Of a stretch of DNA of 64,000 nucleotides, positions 35,495 through 46,349 are shown piece by piece. The notes beneath the pieces are model-generated. The model was not told the origin of the DNA. It did not search any database and saw nothing but the letters and a program-made list of their open reading frames with translations. This DNA is from Lactifluus volemus (Eukaryota; Basidiomycota; Agaricomycetes; Russulales; Russulaceae): positions 1 to 64,000 of the forward strand of contig WTXI01000121.1 of the NCBI GenBank assembly GCA_022376515.1, in the 5' to 3' direction. The stretch's first letter is position 1, and each line of letters begins with the position of its first letter. The position numbers were made by a program, and so were the translations under genes.

Positions 35495-36230
35495 TTAGAT
35501 GCACCACGGGTTCATGCTAAGATACCACGTGTTCCACCACCAGCCCGCAAGGGCCCTCAAATCGAAGGACCGGGGAACGCCTGGAGAAGTCTTGTATCGC
35601 TGATTGATAAAGCCGTGGGTAGCGACTCGGGCTGCGAATTGCTGAAAGCCCACTAAAGGGCCGGCTGAATACAGCGGAACGGGAGCGATAGGCCATGAAA
35701 CAGGGCGGTACCTCTCCACCCTGATTCCCGAATTGAAAGCGCGTTCGTATCTGCGACATGTTTCCAATCAGAGAAACGATTTGAAAAGGGGGTGAAGAGC
35801 AAACAACCGTAAAAACTCACCGGGTACGCAAGGGAAGCGTTTGGCCAAGTATACGTCGAATGTCTGCGTGTAAGTCGGTGCAAGGATAGGCGGAACACCT
35901 TGTGGACCTGAAGAGCGCCAATTTCAGGCGTGGGAATCGAATACGTCGCCGAGTTGCTTGCACACCTATACTCACGAACAGCGGATGCAAGATCGCACTA
36001 CATCACAGCCTCCTGTACGTCCTGGCAATCCGTTCAAAAAGGCGAACGGCCCGGTCGAACTTCCCCACGTCCCAGAAATCCGACAAGCGATTCACGGTGT
36101 CAGTCTTCCCTGACCGTGGCCGTTGGACAGCGGGGAGTGCTTGTTGAAAGGCTCGTACGCCTTCGTGTATAGCTGGGATCCATGCCGGACTGAGTACCAT
36201 CGCATACCTGTCAGAGATAGCGCACATCCG
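35495..36230 (-). pseudogene. Unrecognised gene remnant, minus strand
   Basis: Three exon-like frames follow on the minus strand. The first, 36003-36227, contains RLSDFWDVGKFDRAVRLFERI, a helical stretch recalling repeat proteins. The second is near 35830-35910, with VPPILAPTYTQTFDVYLAKRF. The third, 35495-35767, contains RYRPVSWPIAPVPLYSAGP. They read like parts of one protein, but I could not join them into a clean open frame and do not recognise the family. Confidence 0.3.
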
Positions 36231-36469
36231 AGTCTACCACCACACCAAAGTGGCCCACCTTCCGTCATTGGCGAACTCGGGCGAATTTGTCCTACACTAG
36301 AGAGGATGGCTCATATGCGGGAGCAGCCACGGCTGGTTGATGGGTGGGGAGGAGCCGGTACCAAGCGGTAGTAGCTCTGCGAATGCGCGGTGCCTGGTAA
36401 GGGAGAACTGTCAAGAGTAAAGTGGAGGACCTGCTGTCTTGCGATCTATTGCGCCGGCAGGCTAGTCGG

Positions 36470-36730
36470 AAACGAGGGGTGAGAACGATAGGAATAGGAA
36501 AAGAGAGCAACTGAGCAAGTGGGGTAACGAACGTGATTTACGGCACAAATTCTTCAAATGAGTGCCAAGGGCGAGGACGGAGTGTGTAGGGGGTAAATTG
36601 AGCGACATTGTAGCTTAGGTCGAGCATAGGTTGCACTGCGGCCTTCGGTTGCACGGGATATGGAACGCAAGCCTCCCGAGGCTGGGGAGAACGACCTTTG
36701 ACATGCAGTGTGCTCTTGATTTTTATGGGA
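36470..36730 (-). pseudogene. Kei1 exon 2 fragment with derived flank
   Basis: gtggggtaacgaacgtgatt and tacggcacaaattc, then gggcgaggacggagt, match exon 2 of Kei1 (about 44570-44690). From about 36615 the sequence leaves the Kei1 locus and matches 6536-6650 instead (gcggccttcggttgcacggg, then tatggaacgcaagcct). The 6.6 kb and 36.6 kb copies therefore share an ancestor younger than the split from the intact gene. Confidence 0.75.
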
Positions 36731-37074
36731 TGTCTTACAATGCTAATGTGAGATGGAAATTGTCTAGAGAAGTATCTCTGTGACTTGAAACTGCATATTG
36801 TGTTTTGGCAGAGGATGCTAGAGGAGGAAGTTCCCATCTAGAAGACCTTCTAACGGTGGTTTCCGTAATCAGACCGAGGGCGGAGGAATACAGTTTGCTT
36901 TTGTTTCGTCTTGCTCTCGCAGCGACGTAGAGGCTGTCGGACTAAGGAATAAAGGAAGCGAGGACGAGGCGCATACAGCGATATGCAGAGATGGGCATTC
37001 CAGGAGACTAATGTTGCAAGGCGAGCCTGAGGGAACGATATGAAGAGATGGAGAACTTTTAGCGGAGAAATGCG

Positions 37075-38605
37075 AACTTTCCTAACCAGGCGTACCGAAT
37101 CATAATACTCTCGCCGACCACTGCCAGTCGCACTAATCCCAACTTAACGGGGTCAAGTGCTGTGTCGATCGAGTTGACAGCTCGAATGTAACTTGAACTC
37201 GGGCCCGTCGAGTTTGAGAGGCTCAAGCCACGCTGTAAATTCACACGCTTGCGTTTCATTTTTTCTTTGTTCCTCCTTATTTCCAGCTGCCAACAATATG
37301 TCTGTGCTGGCGAGCTTGTCGCATTGCAAACTTTGACGAACGCCCTCAATTATCTCAAGGTGCAGAAGGTCGATATCACTAAGGCATGTATTCTTATTTC
37401 TGGCTATTCATTACGCTCACTATCGCTGTCCAGCTGACCGAGAAATTTGGTCTCGCTAAAGTTAAGGATATGCTGAAGGACATCAACAACTGCTACGACC
37501 ATGCCCTCGAAAAGCAAAAGACCGAAGGTTATTGCTTGAATGTGGTCTCGCCACCCTACCTCTCGCAGGCATTGATGTTCCTTTCCACTCGCGTTACCTC
37601 TGGTCTGGCGTCATACCTTTCCGTGCATGTGAGTGTAGTTTTGCTTTTCGCTTTCGCTCTATCTAAGTGACCCTTCAGACCTATCGGAGAAATCCCATCC
37701 ACTCTCCTGGACTCGAAGGCGTCTATATCCCTAACTTAATCGCATCGCCCTTTGCCGTCAACAAGGCCTATGCCGAACTCATCAATAAGCGCACATCATC
37801 TCCATGGCTCTCGAACGTTCTTCGCAAGTGGGATGAAGAACACTGGGATGCCCCAACAACGGCAGAAGCTCGCCTGGGTTCTGCTAGTCGAGCTGCTTTC
37901 TTACCAATTTGCTTCTCCCGTGCGCTGGATCGAAACCCAAGATCTATTCTCCGGACAGTACAGGTTTGAGCGCTTCATCGAGATTGGCCCATCCCCAACT
38001 CTCCGTACGCACCCTCAAAGCCAAATACGAGGCGAAGGATGACTTAACTAGCGTCGTCCGTCGAGTATTCTGTGCTTCGAAGTATCAGAAGGAGATCAAT
38101 AATCAGTTCGAAAATGACCTTGAGGTGACATCTGAACCAGACGCAGCCAGTGAAACTGCACCTCCGGCACCCACTCCACTACCAAGTGTGCCAGTCGCAG
38201 TTGCTACCGCTACTCCAGCTGCCGCCGGTCCTGCTGTTACCATCGAAGATACTCCGATCCGTGCTGTCGACATCCTTGCTGCGATTTTCTCTCAAAAGTT
38301 AAAGAAGAAACTCAGCGAGATCCCTCTCTCCAAGTCCATGAGGGATCTCTCTGCCGCTGCACAAGTGTATGCTCAGCGTGTAGGCATCACTCTTTCTACC
38401 GGTGGTTCCACCAGTGGTGCCGGAGGTTCTTCTGGAAGTGCTGTGATGAACAGCGAGGAATTCCTCAAGTTCCAAGCTGAGCAGTATTAATTCGCGCACC
38501 AGCAAATTAACCTCCACTCTCGCTACTTGAAGCGTGACCCCCGCCAAGGCGAGATTCCGCACGACAAAGAGAAGGCTACCTCCACACAGCTTCAGGCTCG
38601 ACTGC
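37075..38605 (+). pseudogene. Fatty acid synthase fragment (malonyl/palmitoyl transferase end to ACP linker)
   Basis: The segments in order are those of a fused fungal type I FAS: QQYVCAGELVALQTLTNAL (37270-37350), LTEKFGLAKVKDML (37432-37475) and DVPFHSRYLWSGV in a spliced frame (37576-37610). Then follow [12 protein letters not shown] (37720-37755), [31 protein letters not shown] (37964-37999), TIEDTPIRAVDILAAI, SEIPLSKSMRDL, and VYAQRVGITLSTGG with MNSEEFLKFQAE. Between KSMRDL and VYAQR about a hundred or more residues are missing, including the ACP stretch with the phosphopantetheine-bearing serine. Several frame changes and the lack of upstream and downstream FAS domains show a dead fragment. 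Transferase and ACP-linker parts lie in one collinear piece, so the parent gene was of the fused single-chain type. Confidence 0.85.
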
Positions 38606-39552
38606 GTCGACAAGCCAGGCACTCTCATATGACCACGAATGTCTACGCACGATGCACGACTCGGCAAAGGAGACTGTTGATCTTGCCGAGCGCGAGCTGA
38701 CGTGAGTCTTGTAGCACTCAGCTTTCTTTCTTTCTTTATGAAACCCCACGTATTCTGGAATGTATCTCAGGATCGCCAATCGCGCGCAACAGCAAACCGA
38801 AAGGGCGCACAAGCAAACGATGGCAGATCTGCAGCGCGCACGTTCGTCATTACAGGCGCTGCCCAGGCACGTCGCAGAACTCAAGGAGCGCGACAAGGAT
38901 ATCAAAGCGATGCGCGAATGCTGGTCAAAATTGGCCGACTCGCAACTCAAGATTGCCAACTTCCCCAGCGGGATGGGCATCCAACCGGCCAACGCGTTGG
39001 CCTTGGGAGCCGAGGATGGCAAGGTTGGGTTGCTGCCCGCGCCCTGTAAAGGGCTCGCCGAGTCGGCGCTCGAGGAAGCGGAAAAGACGTGCAAGCTGCT
39101 TAGGGACGAGAATGGGGAACTCCAGGCATTGGTTGTGGATACTACCAACGTGGTGAACAAAATCGTGCACAAGACGGTCAGTGCAGACCCGGACGATCTG
39201 GAAGTTGTACGTGTTGTCTTACCTTTTTTTGTCTTGAGAGATCTGGCCGCTGAAAGAGAGATAGCCTGCTCCGTTGGCCACGGTCGATCTGTCCCCGCTC
39301 GGCGCGCCCGACACAGCCTTTGAACGACTCAGCGTGCTGTTTACTTCGCTTCGCGATGCGCTCACGACGCTCAGGGCTACTTCTGACGTTGCTACTACTA
39401 CCGCGATCAGGCTCGGACCATAAACTGCACATATCGCTAGCTGACTTGGTAAAGAAGGTGGCCGAGTCGGACGCGAAGGCGCATAAATGGGAGATCGAGG
39501 AGTTGCGGAGCACGATAGCGGCGCTACGCGATGAATGTCTGAGGGGATGGTA
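38606..39552 (+). pseudogene. ADIP-like (afadin/alpha-actinin-binding) coiled-coil protein fragment
   Basis: It starts within a few bases of the FAS fragment's end. ALSYDHECLRTMHDSAKET and VDLAERELT (to 38701) are followed by a GT-AG intron (38702-38770), then ANRAQQQTERAHKQTMADLQ and a long helical coiled-coil run to about 39206. Later pieces (FTSLRDALTTLRA near 39340; VKKVAESDAKAHKWEIEELRSTI near 39450-39520) are out of frame with each other and interrupted by stops. The resemblance is to basidiomycete ADIP/SSX2IP-domain proteins, judged from heptad-rich pattern and memory of the family. The N-terminus is replaced by FAS sequence, so this is a chimeric relic. Confidence 0.6.
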
Positions 39553-39820
39553 AAGAAAGAGTTGACGTCGCGCACGAAGAGAATGACGGAGAGGAAGCCA
39601 GTCGCACATGCGAGTTAGGTGTCGATGACATTTGAAAGTGTGCCTGCGGTACAAGACAACTTGGCCTCACCTTCCTCCAACTGATGAGTGGGATACCCAG
39701 CATGTAATGGTAGTAGGGCACTCTGGGCCCACAAAAGAGTGTATCATTCATCAATATGCTCATTCTTCTTTGAGCTTGGGTTTTTATTGGCTAGAAGTGC
39801 CCAAAGATTGTGTTGTTAAA

Positions 39821-41858
39821 TTAGGCTAAGAAGTACAAAAGTAAAAATCCACCAACAATTGTGACTAGTAGTTTAATCTTCCTTAATATTCTGCTGCTAG
39901 GAAGGGGTGCCAGTGTATCTGAGTCTGGCCAGAGCACATCATTCCATGCATTTCTCAGCTCATAACACTTTGTCCACCCTGGGCATGTATGGTTAATGTC
40001 TGAGAATCCAAAGTCAATTATCCTCAGATTGCACCACCCTTTTCGCACCACATTCTGTGGCTGAAAGTCATCGTGAGAGATACCGATGCAGTGGATAAGG
40101 TATAGCTTCCCAAAAAGGACAAGTCTATTCAATAAAATCAGCAAAATCCTCTGCCAAGCAGTGTCAGTAAATCACACCTCTCTATAAACCCTAGTGATTC
40201 CATCCCCATCTCAAGATCAGCCAAGGAGGGACCCTCATTAGAAAGAACAAGTGCCCGTCCACCATACCACTTATATTCTCCATAAAAGTGAGGGGCCACT
40301 TGTATCCATGGTGGGAGGTGGGCAAGCTTATGGTATGCAGCCTTCTCATTCCTGAGCAGGTTTCTAAGCATGGCTTTATTTTTCTCAGGAACATGGGCAA
40401 ATTTGACAATGATGTGTGATTTTCTTGATGCATACACAGTGGACCAACCTCCACCAAGGTATTGGTCAAGGTGTATAAAAGGACATTGCTTTCTGCCACT
40501 TTGAGATTGGGATGTTTCAATGGGAGAGAGGGACATTGGACAGCTGTCAAAACATTGGATGATCATACCTCCTGGGGCCTTCAAAGACCTGTCAGTGTCA
40601 TGGGAGGGAGAAGAAGAGTAGATTTCCAACCTTTATTGGTCTGCCCAAGTGGTGTTTATGTTTACCAGCTTCACAGGTTGTCTTGAGTGTTTCTGAGTGC
40701 TTGCCAGTGAATCCTTGAGCACCATGCTGTGGCACAATGCTCAAATCTGACAAAGACATTGATGTCTCCCCCACAGAGACAGAAAGGCCAAAATTTTCAC
40801 TCAGGGTGTTATCACTGATGTCAAAAGTCTCAGTGAGTAACATATAGACTATCAGGCTCCAAATAGGAGGTTGTGGTTGCACTGCAGGTTCCTGTGCCAG
40901 TGGACTACCAGGTTTGAGGCAGAAGTCCAAGATTGGTGAGCAATAAAAAATAGGTCTTTCTGTTGATCGTGGGATATATATGATGATGTACTTGAGTCCA
41001 CTGAACAGGACTGCCCAACGGGGTCGGGGCTGAATTTCCGTTGCATGATAGGACAACTGCAGGCCCAAGTAAACATGAATCAGATAGTAGGCTACTGAGA
41101 GAAACAAGAACACCAACTTTGCCTAACGTGGCTCTATAGCCTTTGTACTTGGTTGGAACCATCTGGGGGTATGCTTCTAGCCTTGATCCATTTCTCAGGT
41201 CATCCATGAGTTCCCCAGTGAGCCGGTTAAATGCTGTAAACGACTTGTTGTCCCACAAGATTTTGATCGTATGATCGAGGGAGTAGACGTGATCAGTGAA
41301 AACAACATCACGATCTGTGTACCCACACCCATGGGACAGTGAATCTTTCTCCGTCAGTCCATAGTATATTCTACTGACCAACTGGTATATATCGTCGTCT
41401 AGTAATACCTCGTTGTGAGAGTTGATCTGTCGGAAATTATATTGGAGCTGAAGAAATTGACCAGTGGGCGTGTTAATACGACCGTGACCCTGAAGCACGG
41501 CATGCGCTCGAGTAGGGCAGTGCTCATCAATAACGCGACGCAAATCTTGATGCATCCTATACGGCAAGTCCTTGGATAAATACAAGCAGGATGGGAGTCG
41601 CTGGCTAGTCCACTCCTGAGGAGTAAAAGGTGAGGTATTGGCCCTATTGGGTGCCCGTGTTTCGTTATACGGTAATTGTGTCAACAATATGTGTGAGTCT
41701 TGTGCACTGGGAAAGAGGAGGCTGTTCCAGGTAGGAAACGCCGCGGTAGATAGGCACCTCTTCCAAGGACGTAAAAGCGGTCGTACACGAAGAGTCATAC
41801 TCATGGAGTAGACAAAGGGGTCAGCTTGAGCAAAGGGGCAGCTTGAGCTGCATTGCAC
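39821..41858 (-). pseudogene. Kinase-like gene, frame-disrupted
   Basis: Minus strand, from about 41789 (MTLRVRPLLRPW) downwards. The N-terminal part (41858 to about 41110) is open and of unknown fold. It continues in a different frame near 41110 with a hydrophobic stretch and FSGLKYIIIYIPRS (to about 40640). A kinase-like lobe follows: GGGWSTVYASRKSHIIVKFAHV (glycine loop and lysine, about 40460-40385), then RALVLSNEGPSLADLE. A second frame change near 40140 leads to HCIGISHDDFQPQNVV (catalytic loop) and LRIIDFGFSD (DFG). The motifs point to a fungus-specific protein kinase-like family. The two breaks mean pseudogene, unrecognised introns or uncorrected indels; no GT-AG pair I found repairs them. 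Confidence 0.6.
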
Positions 41859-41924
41859 CAGTGGCGCTATCCGTCACATCCTAAATCGGAAAACCGGGCC
41901 GTCGTCAGTTTCTACCAGCAGGCC

Positions 41925-43139
41925 ATGTCTGCTGCAGTGGCCGAGAACGTGTTTGGAACTATGGGTATGACGATTTTTTTTCTTTGTGACTTTGCAACAA
42001 GATCTGACGTGGATGACACACTTTCCGCGCTGTCTGATGTGGAATCTGCAGGCGCAATTTTCTGGACTGTGCAGCTCATTCCTCAGCTCATCAAAACCTG
42101 GCGTACCAAGTCCACCGAGGGCCTCTCACCCTGGCTCGTGTAAGCCCCCCCCCCCTCCCTTCTTCAGAGAGATCAAAGTAGTACACCGGCCGTAGTAGTA
42201 ACTTCCACAAACTGACCAATTTACGCACTTTGCCGATTCGCGCTTAACAAAACAATAGATTCCTCTGGGGCATCGCGGCGCTCCCGCTCGGCGTCTACGT
42301 CATCGTGCAGGATTTGAATATTCCTCTGATCGTGCAGCCTCAACTCTTCGGGCTCTTTTCTCTGCTCTCGTGGGGCCAGTGTCTGTACTATGGTACCGCG
42401 CACTCGCGTACGTGGTGCACTGCCGTGTTGGGCTGCACACTCGCTCTGTGGGGCGCGCTCGAAGTCGCGTTTGTATTTGCTCTCCGCGTGAGCTGTGTCT
42501 CCTTTCGTTAATGTTGGTGCTGATCGAGTGGTGGTGGTACGATCAGCCATCGTACAGACGCGGGACGCCCGCAGGCAAGACAGGCGTGCAGTTTTTCGGG
42601 ATTTTGAGCTCGGCCCTGATTTCCATCGCTCTCCTGTAAGTGTCCGAAAAAAGATATCGTTCAGTCCAAGTCGAACCTCTTTCCAATTTATTTTTTTTGC
42701 GAATTTGAGACCCCAGTTCTACGAGATTTACAAGTACCGCGCCGTTCTTGGCATCTCGCTCGCCTTCATGGCCATCGACTGCCTCGGCGGTATCTTCTCC
42801 GTCCTCTCGCTCGTCTTTAAACATCGCTTCGACGCGATAGCGGCAGTCACGTACTCGCTCGTCGTGGTTCGTTGTCTTGGGTATTTTTGCAAGTGTACCC
42901 TGATTATTGACGTCATTCTTTCCGCCGACTGGCTTGTCGTTTGTCGTCGTGGCTGTCTTAATCCAGAGAAGGTCTTGGACGGTCTCGTGCTCGTGTTGGC
43001 TTTGGTTCTCAACCCACGCGCCAGGAGGCGTGAACACCGACACACACACGACAAGACAGATCGCACAACAACGGTGATGCCGACCGCAACTACAGTAGAG
43101 CTTAACAATAGAGGAACTCGAAGCAACCGAGTCGAATGA
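41925..43139 (+). CDS. PQ-loop repeat transporter
   Basis: Spliced model: 41925-41964, 42052-42139, 42259-42487, 42547-42635, 42710-42866, 42972-43139. All junctions are GT-AG and the frame is kept to the TGA, giving 256 residues. PQ-loop proteins are seven-helix membrane carriers; fungal members move amino acids or related solutes, often at the vacuole. The first PQ motif is in VQLIPQLIKTWRTKSTEGLS (residues about 19-38) and the second in LLPQFYEIYKYRAVLGIS (about 147-165). Further helices lie between (FGLFSLLSWGQCLYYG) and after (DGLVLVLALVL). The C-terminus is a basic hydrophilic tail. The substrate cannot be told. Parts of the gene are duplicated at 5.6, 28.5 and 32.9 kb. Confidence 0.9.
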
Positions 43140-43670
43140 AATCGCAGTCAGTCGCATACCACCACCGATTCTGTGCCTGGTTACAATTTCGCCTCTGACA
43201 AATTATTTTCAAAGATTAATTTTTTTATTGTTCCATGTGGCTGTGCTTAACCCCACTAGGCAATGGGAAGGCCTTTCGCAGTAAGTTGCTAGTCTCTCGT
43301 TATGTTCAATTTCAACCTGCGCGAGCAAACGTACCCAAAGTGGAGATTACAGGCCGTGATGGTAACAGTGATGGCGGGTGTGTTAACAGTTGTCATGATC
43401 GGGAACGACCCTGGGGATGATCATTCCGCAGCTACCTATACAGTAATGTCGCTTTGGGCAGTCCACAGACGGTTCTCTGATTATCGATCACCATCCATAA
43501 TTTGTTGGGGTCTGTGCTACTTGTGTTGGTATATTAATTGGCTTCCTAATACAACTGGGCCGATATCACTCGTGAGAAAAGGGAAGTTGCAAGTGAGAAC
43601 CTAAGAAACACCGTGATGATAGACACCTCTATGTCCGATCGCTCCCTCAATGTCCTTGAGCGCGGCACAA

Positions 43671-44849
43671 CTATGCGCGCACGCGGCTCGATCCGGTCCC
43701 TGCGCTGCTCGACTCGTCCTCCTCACCCTCGCTCGGCCCCGTACTACTGCTCCCCGCTACGCTCCCCGATGTGCTACCACTCCTTGTCGTACCACCAGCG
43801 AGCAAACTCCCACGCGTACGCCGTGAACGCCGAGGTGGTGGCGCGCTGACAAAGTCGGCAAAGGAACCAGTGCTCCCTGCGCCTGTGCCTCTACTGCGAT
43901 GGGCAGAGGTTGCGTTGCCATTTGTCACGGCGGAGGGGGAAGGGATGGTGTGTACCGGCAGCGGAGGCGGTGCGCCATAAAAGGAGCCTGAATCAACGTC
44001 CGCGTCGATGCCATCCTCGCCGTTCTCAACATCGAGGGCGGGGAGCGGTGAGTAAAAGTCCTTCACAGGCGTGCCGCCCAAGATCATGCCGTGCATATGA
44101 TGGCGTGAGAGGGGGAGGGAGCGGTAGCTACCTCGGCGAAGGTGGTGGGCAAAGGAGTATAGGAGAGCGGCGAAATAAAACTTTTGAATCCGGGAATGAG
44201 AGAGAGAGATCGTGATCGTGTAGTGGGACGGACCTTAACAAGCCAGCCAATAATGATGATGGTCATTGCTTGGGCCTTCTCTGAGCGCCACACACGCTCT
44301 GCTGCGGCTGCACGTTCCTCGGGGGACATGGTTTGATGCTCGCCAATGTAAGCATCGATGAGAGCCTGTTGTGCTGGGGAGTTTGCATTACGCCGGCCGT
44401 CATGTTGGGTATAAAGCCACCAGTGGACAGCAAAATACACGGTCCAGATGGTGTTGAGGATGTGGTCGGCAAAAAATAAGTGGGCAAAATATAGCATTTG
44501 TTTCGGGTTCTCCTGTGTGGTTCCACAAAGAAGTAAGTAGGTATGATGGGAGTGGTAAAAAAGAAAAAGAGGCAAGTGGGGTAACGAACGTCATTGACGG
44601 CACGAATTCCCCACGAGAGGGCGACAAGGGCGAGGACAGAGTATATGTAGAGGGTAAGTTGGGCAGCATTACCACCTGCACCGGTGAGCAGAGCTATAAG
44701 TCCGTAAACGCCAGCGACCTTGTTTAGCACCTGATAGACGGGCGTTAGTATCGTGAGGGAGGAAACCGGGATATCGGACGGAGTAGGAGACGCACAGCAA
44801 AAAGTACAACCAGAGTGACGCCAGTCTTGAGGTCTAAAAAACCGAGCAT
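43671..44849 (-). CDS. KEI1: Inositol phosphorylceramide synthase regulatory subunit Kei1
   Basis: Minus-strand model: 44849-44796, 44730-44590, 44512-44234, 44180-43671, with GT-AG introns of 65, 77 and 53 nt, giving 327 residues. Kei1 is the regulatory partner of the Golgi enzyme Aur1, which makes inositol phosphorylceramide. Conserved family segments are GFLDLKTGVTLVVLF joined to VLNKVAGVYGLIAL, AAQLTLYIYSVLALVALSWGIRA, and FAHLFFADHILNTIWTVYFAVHWW. These supply three to four membrane helices; another is MTIIIIGWLV followed by FYFAALLYSFAHH. The C-terminal ~130 residues are Ser/Gly-rich and disordered, a feature of basidiomycete members. It is divergent with the cap-binding gene, with 256 bp between the start codons. 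Fragments occur at 5.8-6.6, 27.7 and 36.5 kb. Confidence 0.9.
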
Positions 44850-45105
44850 TGATGCAAAAGGCCGTGGCCTGAGTTGACGCTTGAGAGTAAGTTTCATGGA
44901 GTGGACATGTAAAGGGAGTGGGAGTGGGACAAGGAGGTCAATTGGCGGAGCGAGTAAATGCGCTTACTGTTCCTCTTCTCCGGCCGAATGAACGGCACGC
45001 GACAACCATACCCTTTCTGAGTTTAAAATATTATCGGAGTTTCCCGATTTCTGACTAACCGGTGGCCGTGACCTGAGTTTTGACAAATGTTACACAGACT
45101 AACTT
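44850..45105. promoter_or_regulatory. Shared upstream region of Kei1 and the cap-binding gene
   Basis: 256 bp separate the two divergent start codons, so both promoters must lie here or overlap the neighbouring gene. No specific motif is assigned. Confidence 0.5.
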
Positions 45106-46139
45106 ATGGCTGGTTATTTCTCCAACCTCTCTTCAACTTCCACTCAATCTCGCTTTCTTTCAAACAAAGATAAGGATTCTTCATCGGTACTATCAACAGC
45201 TGTAGCAACAACAATACCATCAACTACCACTACTGGCTCCTCATCTTCTGGCGCAACCCCACCGCCTTCACGCGTACCGTCAAAGCACTTCTCGACAACT
45301 CTTTCAGATGAACAGAAAGGCACATCTGTAAAGGAAAAAAGTCCCGCCGCATCCTCTGCAGGGCTTCCCGCAGTCTCTGTTCATCCTCTTCGCAGCACGT
45401 ACGTACGTCCCTCCGCTCTCTGACGGCCACCGAGACATGCGTATACAACGCCATGATATATTCACACAGATGGGTATTTTGGTTCCGCCAGCAGCGTGCA
45501 CCAGGAAATAAAATTACCAACTATGAGGAGGGCATCAAAAAGATCTCCGCCTTTGCCTCAGTAGAGTCTTTCTGGTCCCTTTGGACCCACCTCCATCCAC
45601 CATCCGCCCTCCTGCCCACGACGGACTATCTCCTCTTCCACCAGGGGATCCGTCGTCCCGTCTGGGAGGACCCACTTAACCTACCCGGCGGTAAATGGAT
45701 TCTCCGCCTCCGCAAGGGCGTCGCCGATCGTGTTTGGGAGGACCTCGTCCTTGCCCTCATCGGCGACCAATTTGCCAGCGTCGCCTCGCCTCACGAGGAC
45801 GAGTGGCCCGAGATTTGTGGGTGCACAATTAGCGTGCGTCAGAATGAGGACATATTGAGCGTGTGGAATCGTCTCGATGAGCCGAAACTGCGTGAGCGAA
45901 TCAGGTCAGTCTACCTAGGTGAATTGTTCTTGCGAGTCTGTTGATGTACGCACAATAGGGATAGAATACGTTTGGTGCTACATCTCCCGCCGTCGACGAT
46001 TATGGAGTACAAATCCAACAACGGTGTGTGGTACCCCCGTCCGTCTGGCTAGTACCCCCTCTGAACTGCATGCGTAGATTCTATGGCCGATAAATCCTCC
46101 TTTCGCAATTCGATGATCGATCGCACACCACTTTCATGA
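45106..46139 (+). CDS. eIF4E-family cap-binding protein, class II (4EHP-like)
   Basis: Spliced model: 45106-45398, 45470-45904, 45959-46023, 46078-46139, giving 284 residues; all introns are GT-AG and the frame is kept to TGA. The first ~95 residues are a Ser/Thr-rich disordered arm. The eIF4E fold starts at WVFWF (99-103). It continues with NYEEGIKKISAFASVESFWSLW, the cap-stacking W163 in RRPVWED, KWILRLRKG, VWEDLVLALIGDQF and the C-terminal MEYKSNNDS. At the other cap-stacking position there is Tyr116 in NYEEG instead of Trp. That, with the wording of the whole segment, is typical of class II 4EHP proteins, which bind cap but generally repress rather than start translation. The repressor role here is inferred. 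Confidence 0.88.
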
Positions 46140-46349
46140 CGGCAATTATCATATTTTTTTTGTCTTGTTTCCAGGCCAATGCGGAACCTAGTGTGCTGCA
46201 GTGTCATTCTGTACACTTTCTTGTCTACACGCACTAGTCGACGTGCCAGATCATGTACGTCATGTAAGAAAAGCGAGCGAAATCTCCGAAATATGAGCGC
46301 GACGATAACAGAACAAGCAGCACGTAATAAAACATATAGTAGATAGTGG

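Noticed and set aside
42543..43157. Minus-strand frame opposite the PQ-loop gene
   Set aside because: It overlaps the spliced PQ-loop exons and introns exactly, and its protein is low-complexity without a family.
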